From the NCBI RefSeq assembly GCF_002127325.2, contig NC_035436.2, positions 116,724,233-116,788,232 of the forward strand: DNA of 64,000 bases, given 5' to 3'. Every line of letters begins with the position of its first letter. Positions within the stretch are counted from its first letter, which is position 1. Below, piece after piece: positions 1 to 10,920 of this stretch. The notes beneath the pieces were generated by a model. The model had not been told where the DNA came from, made no database searches, and saw only the letters and a list, made by a program, of their open reading frames with translations. The position numbers were made by a program, and so were the translations under genes. Origin of the DNA: Helianthus annuus (Eukaryota; Streptophyta; Magnoliopsida; Asterales; Asteraceae).

Positions 1-255
1 GACATCCAACTCAGGGATGTTCGTACTGGCACCTAACATTCTACACAGTTCACTAGACGTTCAGATGAGTGTTCATGTGATACTCGATAGCATCGAGATT
101 TGTAAGGATTCAGGGAGAAGTGAAAAGATCACGTTCGAGTAGGAGACAATCATTGCTAGGACTCCTATAGATTTGTTACGTTTCTCACTGATTAAATAAC
201 AGAACGGAACCCCTTTTTCACTTGTTAAGCCTCCCTGGGACTCACATGCACCCCA

Positions 256-289
256 CATTATTATTATGTGTGCACCCACAATAATATTG
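256..289 (-). other. E0 leader stem-loop with self-complementary loop
   Basis: A 13-bp imperfect A/T-rich stem (256-268 with 277-289) closes an 8-base loop. On the element strand the loop reads GGTGCACA, holding the palindrome GTGCAC between two purines. The same stem-loop, with the same loop, is found in I2. Confidence 0.65.
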
Positions 290-641
290 TGATTTTCATG
301 CTCATCTCAGTTCCTCCTAACTCGTGTCAAATGGTTCTTCAAACCTAGATATCAACGGAGGTCGTTAAAGTAATAAGATCACAAAATCCAAGGACTATGG
401 CATACTATCAACGCTACTTAAAGTAAGCAAGCAATCCATGTCATCATGCTATAGTGACGAGTGTGTGTTCGTATGTTACGTCATAAACAAATGTGTACTA
501 GTCATGTAATGTATGCAACAAGTGAGAAAGACGAACCTTGCAATCTGGAGCTGAGCGTCATGGTCGTATTTACGTATTCAGAACTGCTCGGTTATAGTCT
601 GGTTTTACAAAACGTTTGAAAACCAAGTTCACTATAACCAG

Positions 642-655
642 TGGCTCTGATACCA
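642..655 (-). other. E0 primer-binding site (tRNA-Met initiator)
   Basis: On the minus strand the sequence is TGGTATCAGAGCCA, the usual plant match to the 3' end of initiator tRNA-Met, three bases inside the LTR end. It fixes the orientation of E0. Confidence 0.9.
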
Positions 656-1799
656 AACTGTCACACCCCCAAAATACCACATGCGGAAACCCCGTGAGGT
701 GTGTGACGTACCAGGATCTAGCCACCAATCACATTGAACTCATAACAAGTTTTGAAATAAAAGCTTTCATTGTCATAAAGTGTTACAAAAACATTAAATG
801 TAATTCATCGTGTTCAGCGGAAGCATAAAACATGTTTAACTAAAACCCAAGTGTATCAAATCATCTAGTCTCGTTTCAAGTTTCCAAGTTCCTCGACCCA
901 TGACCACTCTAGCATCCCGGACAACAAGTTCCACATCCACACGTATCAATAACCTGCGAGCATTCACACACGTGTATCAGACAACGCTGGTGAGTTCATA
1001 GTTTTATGAAAACGTTAGTTACCAAGTGTTTTTTTCAGTTCATTGATTACAATGTGGATAATACCCCGAATACAAGATGGCTCCTGATTTATTTTGCCCT
1101 TTCCCCAATGCTCCTATCAAAGCATTAGGCATGACTGGGTCATTAGTTCACACCCGTCCTCTCAGGCACGGGGTGAGGGTGCCAAACCTAGATAGTGCTA
1201 CCAACTAATACCCCATTACCTCTCAGGTAACAAACAAGATGGGACTTAAAGGTGATAGGATGAGTGTATTATCCAACATTCCAGATTTTACCCACAAGAG
1301 GTATTCCTCTCATGAATACCCAATTGATTTACCCAAAAACCTATCCCTCTCAGGGATACCTAATGACTTTCCCACCCACCGGGACGCATGCTCAAGAAGA
1401 ATGAACTCACCTTTGATTTGCTCGGTATGTTAAATTACCCGTCCAAGTTGGTCAACCCAAACCCTACCGTGGTTACCAATCATTAGTCACAATATCAAAC
1501 AAGTCAGATATTTATACACAGTAAGTCACGTATTCGTACACAGTTTGCATTTATCACATGGTCACCGTATATCATATATCAAATACCCAGTTCCATACAT
1601 GTTCACATCTCAAGTGAATATCACATAACAACCTACAACAGATGAGTGTTTCTAACTACACAAGTTAAAATCAGGATTCCCGTCATTAGTTATTACTATC
1701 AGGCAACATTAACATCTTGTAACATTATTATTCATCAACAAAAGCATTATTTCAATCTATTGTTCCTCCTATCAACTTTCACGGCGAAATATCCCTTGT

Positions 1800-1926
1800 G
1801 ACGAAGGATCATCCTTCGTCGGGGCGAGGTGCGACGAACAACTACCATGTTTTATCGAGGTAAGGTGCTACGAAAATCTTATTTTTCGTCGGGGTTGCAT
1901 ATGACGAAGAATCACTATTCTTCATC
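1800..1926 (-). repeat. E0 LTR hairpin group 1 (GACGAA/TTCGTC stems)
   Basis: Three clear stem-loops occur here: 1800-1820 (arms GACGAAGGAT and ATCCTTCGTC, 1-base loop), 1870-1890 (ACGAAAAT and ATTTTTCGT, one bulge) and 1903-1926 (GACGAAGAAT and ATTCTTCATC). A weaker one lies between 1833 and 1856. Each is followed by TCGGG or similar. Arm changes GGAT/ATCC to GAAT/ATTC are compensatory. Confidence 0.75.
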
Positions 1927-2505
1927 GGGTTACAGGTGACGAAATATCATTTAACAACAGTTAGCAGATCCACAACACAATTTAGCATATTCTTTATACG
2001 ATCAGACAACCGTGATTGCAGTCTCTTGTCAACAACGTAATTACTTAATCAGATTCTATGATTTATGGTAATCCTAATCATCGTTTAACCGTTTAATGCA
2101 AACATTCCCTGATCAAGTTGGATCATCATAATTCCAATGAACACACAACACTATGCAAACCCTAGTTTCTCATGTCACATACAAATCACAACAACAATTG
2201 ATTTATACTTTCCAATCATCATCAATTTATGTATGTCTCTAGACAAATACCCATACAGAATCATCACTTCACGAAATCACGTATCGAGTATTAATCAACT
2301 GAAAAAAATAGGACACTAACCTTAAGGTGGTGTTTAGGATTAACGAGTTTCGAATGGGAGATGGGAGACTGCCGTCGTTCGCTAGGGTTTGCAACAGAAT
2401 GAGTTTTTGTGAGAATTAAAACCCTATGCGCATTTAATAAACGAATCAGCGAGTTGGGCCCTTCTTTGGGCTTCGAGGGAACATGGGCCGGCGAAGAACC
2501 CTTTT

Positions 2506-2558
2506 GACGAAGGAGTATGCTTCGTCGAGAGGGATAATGACGAAAGACCTTCTTCGTC
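2506..2558 (-). repeat. E0 LTR hairpin group 2 (GACGAA/TTCGTC stems)
   Basis: Two more members of the group-1 hairpin family: 2506-2526 (GACGAAG and CTTCGTC) and 2539-2558 (GACGAA and TTCGTC). On the element strand they lie upstream of the probable TATA region, whereas group 1 lies downstream. Confidence 0.7.
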
Positions 2559-2780
2559 GGGCAGTAGAGTTGATGAGGGGTCCTAGTTCTTCGCCAGAGT
2601 TATAATCATGAACATGCTATGATAACACAATAAAACAATCCTAAGTTTTCATTTAACCACCAACATAACAACCATTCATGTAACGTGCACATGTTACAAC
2701 GTGAAACGAATTGTAAACAAAACAGGATCGTGAAATAAGTAACGCGTAGAGAAAAGTCCTTGGAATCTCGAGTTGTCACA

Positions 2781-2984
2781 TCGGGCATGTCACGTTTATT
2801 CCTTCTTTTTGTGTTTATGTTGGTTTTGGCTTCTTATTTGCTCCTTTTGTTCTTTTAAGCATTTTTGGTCCTGTAAATTCAAAAGGAAGAAAGAAACGTG
2901 CTTTTTCCAACACTAGTACTAAAAAATGGTAAGTTTTATGTCTCATTTGATGTAATTTATATGTTGCATTTTGCACACATCAAT
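2781..2984. other. unassigned AT-rich spacer between E0 and the host RT fragment
   Basis: The RT similarity of the host element stops near 2985 and the E0 LTR starts at 2780. What lies between is T-rich on the plus strand. On the minus strand it starts near GTGTGCAAAATGCAACAT, which resembles the start of an LTR or 3' region of another element, but I see no matching end in the window. No gene. Confidence 0.4.
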
Positions 2985-3355
2985 AGTAAAAATGGCGTCC
3001 ACTTTATCGGGGTTGGCTCGTAGACCACATGATCCTACCATCACTCCCAAGAATTTTCCTTCCTCCACTCCGAACGCACACTTCTTTGGAGTCAACTTCA
3101 TGTTTATACTGCGGAGTCTGGTGAACTTTTCGAGGATGTCTTTTAGCATGATTTCTTCATTTATACTCTTGATCACGATATCGCCGACATATACCTCCAA
3201 GTTTCGATTGATCTGGTCTTTGAAAACTTTGTTCATCAGACATTGATATGTTGCTCCGACGTTCTTCAGCCCGAAAGGCATTTTCGTAAAGCAATATATC
3301 CCTTCATTTGTCACGAAGGTTGTTTTGTCCTCGTCTTCGACTACCATCTATATTT
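2985..3355 (-). pseudogene. host element reverse transcriptase, C-terminal part
   Basis: The minus strand from about 3347 encodes a Tat/Retand-type RT core: motif FTKMPFGLKNVGATYQ, then the catalytic box, here YVGD instead of the usual YVDD, then KKCAFGVEEGKFLG. The Asp-to-Gly change at a metal-binding residue would inactivate the enzyme. An in-frame stop lies just before the first Met of this piece, at the join with 12309. Similarity ends near codon AIFT at about 2985. This is a dead fragment on the 3' side of the I1 insertion. Confidence 0.85.
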
Positions 3356-3360
3356 GGTGG
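3356..3360. repeat. target site duplication of I1, left copy (GGTGG)
   Basis: GGTGG directly precedes the LTR start TGTAAGG at 3361 and recurs directly after the LTR end at 12304-12308. It lies in the host RT reading. Confidence 0.95.
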
Positions 3361-3467
3361 TGTAAGGACTGCCGAAAATGTCCCTAAATGACCCATAAGT
3401 GAAAACCCGGACCCTTGAAATCCTAACGTACATGAAAAACCAAGAAAACAAGAAAACTGATCTTCAG

Positions 3468-3655
3468 GCGGGCCGCGTAAGGGTTGAGCATAACCTTACG
3501 CGGGCCGCGTCAACATGTGTTTGACCGGATAAGTGTGCCCAGTTCACGTGGCATCCACCTGGCAACCCTGCTCGTGACCCAGCAAACCTACACGTAGACT
3601 AGGCGGCCACGCGGGCCGCGTAAACCCTTATTAAATCTTACGCGGGCCGCGTAAG
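3468..3655 (+). repeat. I1 U3 GC-rich inverted-repeat cluster (GCGGGCCGCGTAA)
   Basis: The unit GCGGGCCGCGTAA or its reverse form occurs four times: near 3468-3480, 3496-3510, 3609-3622 and 3637-3655. The last is a hairpin with arms CTTACGCG and CGCGTAAG around GGC. The first two face each other through CGCGTAAGG and CCTTACGCG. The cluster ends about 13 bp before the TATA box and is repeated in the 3' LTR (about 11063-11250). Confidence 0.8.
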
Positions 3656-3667
3656 ACACAAAATCAG

Positions 3668-3681
3668 GCTATAAATAGCCT
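3668..3681 (+). promoter_or_regulatory. I1 LTR TATA box
   Basis: GGCTATAAATAGCC contains a good TATA box and is itself a palindrome with a 2-base centre. Transcription probably starts about 30 bp downstream. The 3' LTR copy is at 11262-11275. Confidence 0.7.
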
Positions 3682-4716
3682 GTGCATGGGGCTTTCATTC
3701 TGTTGTCGAAAACTTTTCACAAAAACGAAGATAGACTGCTTAAAGCTATAATTTCATATAGAGAGGTGCTGCCACGATATCGGGTATTAACTCGATCGCT
3801 ATTACGATTCAATGTCCGATCGATTGGAACTATCCGATGGATGTTTAAGTGCTGCCCTCATTAGGGTTATACTTTGTCATCCGTCGTGAATTCAATGGAT
3901 GTTTAAGTATCGCACTTTGTCATTCATCATGAGGGTTTGTATCTCGTGAGTTATCGTAAATGTTGTATTAGTTACTAACCTAGTTCGTGTGCATTGTTGT
4001 TTAAACTAGGTAATCAGGCTTATCACTAGGCTAAACTTTGCCCGTATAAACTTGCAATGTGAGTCATTCTCTTTTTATCAACAATGTTTTACAATACTCC
4101 AAATTATTTTCAAAAGTTATAATTACAGGGATTAAGTCGTGGTTATCTTGAATCACTGGCTAGTGGGGTATTGTGCACATTACTAATTTCTCACAGTTAG
4201 GCTAATCGATCCTAACAATGATAATCATCACTACTTGGGTGAAAGGACCCAATAGTGGTATGACCATCGTCACACGGCTGTGACACGGCGCCAGATAAAA
4301 ATAAGATAAAGGCCATTGTAATCGCTCTTATGCTGTAATTGATAACTATGTGTCATTTTATGAAAATTGAATGATTCACCAGTATTTCCCCGCTGACAAA
4401 ATATTTTTAAAACATGTTTCAGGCGACCTCCTGTGAATCAAGGAAAAGTGCTACGGAGCACTAATCAAGCTTGAAGTGGTGGCTCAGTAAATAAATAAAC
4501 ATGTTTTGTAAATCAGGAAATTTCCTCGGGAAATTCCTCTATTGTAAATTACAGGGTTCATCCCAAATGATGAAATAAAATAATCGGGCATTTTCAAGTT
4601 TAAAAGATCCTGTTAAAATCTTCCGCTGCTAAATCGAATAATAAATACCACGGGTTTTTCTGCCCCACGGCTCCTGGACTGGGTAAAACTGGGACGGGGG
4701 CCGTGACAGAAAAAGG

Positions 4717-4730
4717 TGGTATTAGAGCCA
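4717..4730 (+). other. I1 primer-binding site
   Basis: TGGTATTAGAGCCA lies eight bases after the LTR end. It matches the tRNA-Met initiator site except for one C-to-T change in the middle. Confidence 0.85.
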
Positions 4731-4857
4731 CTGATCCAAGCCAATTATGTATTCTTAAATACTTAAATTTCTGATTGCCCTTCTATGATTCTGTGAAATT
4801 TAGTTACAAGAATTTAACTTAGAATTTTGTGTGTGTTTCTTCATATATGCTAACAGC

Positions 4858-5331
4858 ATGAACGAACTATCAGAAGCCCTTCAAAACTTTACTATCTATA
4901 CTACAGATATGGATACTACTAAGGGCTATGAGGCTGATGTTGAGGAACCAATGGTTTTCCGGGCTCAACCCGAGGATAAACCAAAGGTGAAAAAGAGAAG
5001 GAGGTTTGTTGGCTGGAGGCGTGTGCGTAGGAAGAAACCAACGATATCAAAGACAAAAGTTAAGAAGATTGAGGATCCCAAGGATAAGGGAAAAGGGATA
5101 GAGATTGGAGAGAGTTCTGGGCAAGCACAGGAAATGCCACCCTGGGAGGAGTTAGATCAGAAATTGGCACTTAGTGACCTCATCGGACCTGCCGATGAAG
5201 ACTTTTTCTATTACCCGGTGGAATCCCAACTCCCAGTAAATTTGGAACCGGCTATCCCAGATTCCATTGTGAACCCCCAACCTCTACCCGCAGAACTGGA
5301 AGAATGGTGGACCACCGACTGGGAATTTTAG
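4858..5331 (+). CDS. I1 pre-gag ORF 1 (basic, PPWEELD motif)
   Basis: This intact ORF upstream of gag belongs to no family I recognise. I chose the Met at 4858 (157 aa) because it directly follows an acceptor-like TGCTAACAG and matches the start context of the second ORF; a Met at 4831 is also in frame. A strongly basic block (KVKKRRRFVGWRRVRRKK, a possible nuclear localisation signal) sits near residues 45-62, followed by a Lys/Glu-rich linker, then MPPWEELDQKLALSDL, then an acidic, Pro-rich tail ending WWTTDWEF. The basic block and the PPWEELDxK motif recur in ORF 2. It may be an accessory protein of the element; RNA or DNA binding is inferred from charge only. Confidence 0.6.
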   Translation: MNELSEALQNFTIYTTDMDTTKGYEADVEEPMVFRAQPEDKPKVKKRRRFVGWRRVRRKKPTISKTKVKKIEDPKDKGKGIEIGESSGQAQEMPPWEELDQKLALSDLIGPADEDFFYYPVESQLPVNLEPAIPDSIVNPQPLPAELEEWWTTDWEF

Positions 5332-5776
5332 AACCTTTTAAATAACCCTAACACCTTTTCCCTCAATTCGACCCGGAGCCTGCACCAAACCCATCAATGA
5401 GCAATGAGAACTTAGCTGAACTCCGCCACTATGGTGAGGAGTTCGTGGATGCAGGGAATAGAATTCGGGAAGTGGGAGAGCAGATCTCCTGGAAGTACGA
5501 CGAGAGGGAACGTCGTTTCTGAAGTACCAGCTGACGGGGATAGAATGTGGCTGTGTGGTGTGTTTGTTTAATAATAATAAAATAATAAATAATATAATCT
5601 TGTAAAATAACTAAAATAAAACTTTGTAAGATAATCAGTGTGTACGGATGCATACTATTAAAATATATAAAATCGGATAGTCGCAAAGTCGACAAATTTT
5701 GACTGTATATGTTAGTGGGATTATGTGTTTTTGTGTTTGTCTTTTCGAGTTAATTGATTATTTGTTAATTTACAGT
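5332..5776 (+). other. I1 spacer between pre-gag ORFs
   Basis: No gene. The first part is a decayed coding-like stretch after the ORF 1 stop. Then comes an A/T-rich run (5567-5690) with ATAATAAT-type sequence. It ends in TTTGTTAATTTACAG right before the ORF 2 start, which looks like a splice acceptor. Confidence 0.5.
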
Positions 5777-6094
5777 ATGGGTAAGCAAAAAATTTCAGAC
5801 ATCTATTGCCAACTAGATAATTCACCAAAAGATAGGGGAACCTCATCTCAAGCAAATTCCTCAAGATACTCAGCAAATACTAAGGAAGGAATATTTGTTT
5901 GTAAGGCACAGTTTGAGGAACCACTTACCCCTAAGAAAAGACGTCGGATTATTAGAAAAAGTCAAGAAAAAGAAATGATAATTAATAAGGAAACTCAAGA
6001 AAAAGGCAATAACCCACCATGGGAAGACGAATTGGATGAAAAATGGACAGATCTTTATATGCTAGCCACTACAGCAGTAAATGCCAACCTTTAA
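5777..6094 (+). CDS. I1 pre-gag ORF 2 (paralogue of ORF 1)
   Basis: From Met 5777 it encodes 105 aa. It repeats the layout of ORF 1: an AQFEEP segment like the AQPEDKP of ORF 1, a basic block PKKRRRIIRKSQEK, then NNPPWEDELDEKWTDLYML against the MPPWEELDQKLALSDL of ORF 1. The two look like a tandem duplication that has diverged widely while keeping the basic block and the PPWE motif. The longer in-frame start at 5699 adds a hydrophobic stretch that I think is untranslated. Function unknown. Confidence 0.55.
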   Translation: MGKQKISDIYCQLDNSPKDRGTSSQANSSRYSANTKEGIFVCKAQFEEPLTPKKRRRIIRKSQEKEMIINKETQEKGNNPPWEDELDEKWTDLYMLATTAVNANL

Positions 6095-6422
6095 TTAAGT
6101 TAAATTGCCAAACCTGGATCAACCAATAAAATTAGATCTCAACACCTTTATCCAGCACTAGCACCCATATCATCAATAAACCAGAAACTCTAGTAAAAAG
6201 AAATAGAATAAAAGCATGCCGAGCAGAATACCCCTAGCTAGACTAAAATGCACAACCCTAGTATATTTTAAATTTCATTTGTAAGTTGTAATAGACATGT
6301 ATATAAATAAAAATTGACTATTTTAGCTATACGTGTTAGGTGTAATTTCGTACAATTACTTTATTTACATTTGAGTGAAATTATTCATACCAATAACTTA
6401 TCTATACATTGTTAGTTACCAG
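6095..6422 (+). other. I1 gag leader spacer
   Basis: No gene. A/T-rich sequence with a donor-like TTTGTAAGTTGT near 6280. It ends in TTGTTAGTTACCAG immediately before the gag ATG, which again looks like an acceptor. Confidence 0.45.
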
Positions 6423-7583
6423 ATGGAACACGCTGTGAATGAACCGGTTAATGAAGTGAATCAATCAGAAAACCATAATGAGGATCACTTCTTAAAACGA
6501 CAAGATATAGAACACATTGTTGCTCAGGGAATAGCTAACGCTATTCCGGCAATAGTCGCTGCAGTTAAAAGTCCTATTGAGCCTTCACAAGCTCACCCCA
6601 GTAAACGCATGCGCGATGATAATTTCAGTAATAGTATTAACGGAGGAGGCGATAACGACAACTTAATTCAGGCCCCAATACTCAAAAGAATGAAAGCTGC
6701 AACGCCTGGTTGCACTTACAAGGAATTTCTTGCCTATAAACCAGCTGAATTTGCAGGCATTGAAGGGGCGACCGCCGCACTACATTGGTTAGAGAAAACT
6801 GAAGCAGTAATTAAAATAAGTAAATGCATGGAAGAAGATAAAGTCATGTATGCTTCTCACCTTTTTAAGGAAGAGGCATTAGAGTGGTGGAATACGGTAT
6901 TGCAAGCCAAAGGAAGTGACTTGGCTTATGCGATGAATTGGGAAGAATTCAGACAAATGGTTGAAAGAAAATTTTGTCCTGAATATGAAAAGGAATAAAT
7001 GGCAAACAAATTCCTAAGTCACCGAATGGTGGATGTTAACTGTCGAGGTTATACTTCGAAATTTTTCGAGTATGCCAGAATTGTACCAACTCTGGCTTCG
7101 CCAGAGCCAGTATTGATTTCTCGCTACATTTGGGGATTAATTGGCGAGATCCGTAATATTGTCAAAGCGGCCAGACCTCGCACAATTGATGATGCAGTGG
7201 AATTAGCCAATACCTTGACAGATGAACTGGTACGCACGCGAGAAGATAATAGAAAGAAGGACTTGGCTTAGAAAATTACCCAAGGGTACCGAGGGGGTAA
7301 TGCGAGTAACAACTTCAGGAAAAGAGGAACTGGGCAATCCTCCACTATCCCATTTTGCAGGATTTGCAAAAGAAAGCATTCTGGAAAATGCTGAGGGTAT
7401 TGCAATTTCTGCAAAATTCCAGGACATCAAGAGGAAGATTGCCGGAGGAAGAAATCAACGATCTGCTTCAACTGTGGAGAACCTGGACATTTTAGACCAG
7501 ACTGCCCTAAACTGGTCAAACCAGCTGACAATAAGGCTAAACCTGCATAAGGAAATACCAAGAAGAATGCAAGAGCCTTTCAG
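6423..7583 (+). pseudogene. I1 gag (capsid and nucleocapsid), broken by stops
   Basis: The start at 6423 follows an acceptor-like CAG. The N-terminal part is Asn/Glu-rich, then a gypsy capsid core begins with GCTYKEFLAYKPAEFAG and includes EEALEWWNTV. In-frame stops occur at 6996 (TAA), 7269 (TAG), 7392 (TGA) and 7548 (TAA), with the same frame open on either side. The nucleocapsid has an atypical CRICKRKHSGKC finger, then two classic CX2CX4HX4C knuckles (CNFCKIPGHQEEDC and CFNCGEPGHFRPDC). The frame runs on into protease. Dead as it stands. Confidence 0.85.
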
Positions 7584-10500
7584 TTGACTACACAAGAAGC
7601 GAATCTGATTCCGGATGTGATAGCGGGTACGTTCCTAGTTCACAACGTGTATGCAAAAGTATTATTTGACTCTGGTGCAAACCAAAGTTTTATAAATACT
7701 TCGTTCTGCCAAGCTCTTAAATTACCGTTAACCAAACTTAGACAGGTTTATAAGGTAGAAACAGCCGACGGTAACTCTGTTAGCATAGATCGAGTTTTGC
7801 AGGAAAGTAAAATAGAACTTTCAGGTTATAAATTCTCTGCAAACCTGTTACCCATGAACTTAGCTGGATTCGATGTTGTATTAGGAATGGATTGGTTAGT
7901 AGCCAACCATGCTCGAATCCTTTGTGAAAAGAATTCTATAGAAATTCGTGCGCCGTCAGGAGAAATAATTATGGTTGTAGGAGATAAGCCACGAAAGCCA
8001 ATGAAATTCATTTCAGTCATGAAAGTGGCCAGTTACTCTAGAAAACAGGGAATAGCATATATGGTTTCGGTAGTGGTCAATACCAAAAGTAAAGAACTTA
8101 AGGAAATTCCATTAGTATCAGAATACTCTGATGTATTCCCAGAAGAACTACCTGGATTCCCACCCGATAGGGAAGTAGAATTTAGGATTCATCTAATTCC
8201 TGGAACTACACCGATAGCCAAGGCACCTTATCGGTTAGCACCCACCGAAATGTTAGAATTAAAGAAGCAGTTAGATGAATTACTAAACAAAGGGTTTATA
8301 CAACCTAGTTCATCCCCTTGGGGAGCACCAGTGTTGTTTGTAAAGAAGAAAGATGGTTCGATGCGAATGTGTATCAATTATAGGGAATTGAATAAAGTTA
8401 AAATTAAGAATCGATACCCATTACCTAGGATTGATGATCTTTTTGATCAACTTCAGGGAGCTAGATATTTCTCTAAGATAGATTTATGCTCCGGATATCA
8501 TCAATTGAAGGTACAAGAAGAAGACATACCTAAAACAACTTTCAGAACTAGGTATGGTCATTACGAGTTTACAGTCATGCCCTTCGGATTAACAAATGCT
8601 CCTGCAACATTCATGGACATGATGAATAGGATCTGTAAACCGTATTTGGATAAATTTGTAATTGTTTTCATCGACGATATACTTATTTATTCCAAAAGTC
8701 AGGACAAGCATTGTCAGCATCTACATGCACTCTTAACTTTGTTAAGAAAGGAAAAGCTTTACGCCAAATTCTCGAAATGAGAATTTTGGCTCCAGGAGGT
8801 GCAATTTTGAGGGCACATGGTGAATCACAAGGTATTCATGTAAATCCCTCTAAAATAGAAGCAATCACCAAATGGAAGGTCCCGCAATCAGCTATGGAAG
8901 TTAGAAGCTTTTTAGGGTTAGCCGGATATTATAGGCGGTTCATTAAGGATTTTTCGAAGATTGTTGTACCATTAACTAAGCTAACCTGTAAAGCAGTGAA
9001 GTTTGAGTGGGGACCTAGGCAAGAAGAGGCTTTTAGGATTTTAAAGCAAAAGTTAACGAACGCTCCAATTTTAGCCCTTCCAGAAGGAACAGAAGATTTT
9101 GAAGTCTACTGCGATGCTTCTAAATTAGGATTAGGATGTGTGCTAATGCAACGCAAAAAGGTAATTGCGTATGCCTCAAGGCAATTGAAGAAGCACGAGG
9201 AAAACTATACAACTCATAACTTAGAATTAGGAGCAATAATTTTTGCCCTTAAGATTTGGAGACACTATCTGTATGGAAGCAAGTTTACCGTTTATATGGA
9301 TCATAAGAGCTTAAGATACATATTTGGGCAAAAAAAATTAAACATGAGACAAAGGAGATGGATGGAAATTCTAAGTGACTACGACTGTGATATTCAATAT
9401 CACGAGGGAAAAGCAAATGGAGTCGCGGATGCTCTCAGTCGTAAGTATCATGAAAAGCAAAAGCGAGTTCGTGCTCTTAGACTAAATCTTCAAGTAGATT
9501 TAATGGAACAATTGAGGAATGTTCAGGAAAGAGCAATCAAGGACGATGCTGAAGAAATGAAAGGAAGGATAAAGGATTTAGAGCAAGGAACTGATGGAAT
9601 TTGGAGATTCCATAAGAAAAGAATTTGGGTACCTAAACGGGGAAACTTAAGAGATAAGATTTTAGAGGAAGCTCATAAATCTAGGTATACTATGCACCCA
9701 GGAAACAATAAGATGTACCAAGATTTAAGAAATAATTTCTGGTGGATAGGAATGAAAAAGGACATAGCTAGATATGTATCGAAGTGTCTAACTTGTTCGC
9801 AAGTTAAAGCAGAACACCAGAAACCTTCAGGGTTACTCCAACAATTAGAAATGCCTGTTTGGAAATGGGAACTAATAACTATGGATTTTGTTACTAAGTT
9901 GCCCAAAACCCGAAAAGGTAATGACGCGATTTGGGTAATTGTGGATCGATTAACCAAATCAGCTCATTTTCTACCTATCAAGGAAACCTTTAGCATGGAA
10001 AGGTTAGCCAAGTTATACGTAGACGAAGTAGTATCCTTACATGGAGTTCCACTCTCCATTGTATCGAATAGGGATAGTCGTTTCACTTCACATTTCTGGA
10101 CAAGTTTTCAAGAAGCAATGGGAACGCGATTAAATTTAAGTACAACCTATCATCCCCAAACTGACGAACAAAGTGAAAGAACGATCCAAACCCTGGAAGA
10201 CATGCTTAGGGCATGTGTAATAGATTTTGGTGGTAACTGGGATAACCACCTACCATTAATTGAATTCTCCTATAATAATAGTTATCATTCAAGCATTGAA
10301 GCTGCCCCGTTCGAAGCACTGTATGGACGCAAGTGCAGAACTCCAGTTTGTTGGGCAGAAATAGGAGAAAACCAATTATCAGGTCCTGAAATTGTGCAAG
10401 AAATCACTGACAAGATAACTCAAATCAAGGAATGATTAAAGACGGCTAGAGATCACCAGAAAAGTTATGCAGACAACCGACGCAAGCCGCTAGAGTTTCA

Positions 10501-10920
10501 AGTCGGAGACAAAGTACTCTTGAAGGTTTCTCCTTGGAAAGGAGTAGTGCGGTTTGGAAAGAAAGGGAAATTAAGTCCAAGGTACATAGGACCATTCCCA
10601 GTAATTCAACGAATAGGACCGCTGCCTATCGTTTACAACTACCAGAAGAATTAGCGGGAGTACATGACGTATTTCATGTATCCAACCTTAAGAAATGTTT
10701 ATCAGACGAATCGCTGGTAGTACCTCTTCAGGACATAGAGGTAAATGAAAAGTTAAAGTTTGTAGAAAAACCGCTTCAAATAGAAGACAGAAAGGTCAAG
10801 TTTCTCAAACACAAACGGCTCGTGCTGGTCAAAGTCAAGTGGGATTAAAAAAGAGGACCCAAATACACCTGGGAGGTGGAATCAGAGATGAAGCGAAAAT
10901 ATCCTCACTTATTTCAGTAA
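7584..10920 (+). pseudogene. I1 pol: protease, RT, RNase H, integrase, broken
   Basis: Order from the left: protease with active site [10 protein letters not shown] near 7665; RT with the FIDD catalytic box near 8668-8680; RNase H starting VYCDASKLG near 9105; integrase with a zinc part [10 protein letters not shown] near 9790, an MDFVTKLP Asp near 9885 and an Asp-Glu pair around 10080-10180; then a C-terminal chromodomain-like stretch LVLVKVKWD ending KYPHLFQ at 10917. Defects: TGA at 8778 and 8808, a 1-base shift near 8830, TGA at 10433, a shift near 10600 and TAA near 10846. The family is chromovirus-type gypsy, perhaps Tekay-like. Confidence 0.9.

Larger units (their letters stand above)
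1..2780 (-). mobile_element. E0: reversed gypsy-type LTR element, 5' LTR plus leader, cut by the window edge
   Basis: The element reads on the minus strand: LTR on the right (2780 down to 659), then the primer site, then untranslated leader to base 1. The leader is recognisably the reverse complement of 15369 to about 16010 in I2, with scattered differences, and the LTR shares its ends and several internal blocks with the I2 LTR, so E0 and I2 belong to one family. No gag or pol is reached before the edge. The short ORFs here have no family resemblance. The target duplication cannot be checked because the other end lies outside the window. Confidence 0.85.
659..2780 (-). repeat. E0 5' LTR (about 2.12 kb)
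   Basis: On the element strand it begins TGTGACAACTCGAG at 2780 and ends GGGGGTGTGACA at 659, next to the primer site. The stretch 1070-1300 is the counterpart of 14690-14950 in I2. A TATA-like AT-rich run lies near 2425-2440, followed on the element strand by a CCCTAG-type 5' UTR-like sequence. Two groups of hairpins lie inside it and are listed separately. Confidence 0.85.
3361..4708 (+). repeat. I1 5' LTR
   Basis: It starts TGTAAGGACTGCC and ends GGGGCCGTGACA. It has the same length as the 3' LTR at 10956-12303. U3 holds GC-rich inverted repeats and a TATA box. Confidence 0.95.

Noticed and set aside
659..2780. Short ORFs at 616-828, 1239-1433 and 2137-2319 as genes
   Set aside because: They lie in an LTR and its primer site on the wrong strand, and have no family resemblance.
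2943..3347. Endogenous pararetrovirus (caulimovirus-type) RT
   Set aside because: The motifs and the gag and protease pieces found further right are those of a Tat-lineage gypsy element, with no movement protein or coat protein signal.
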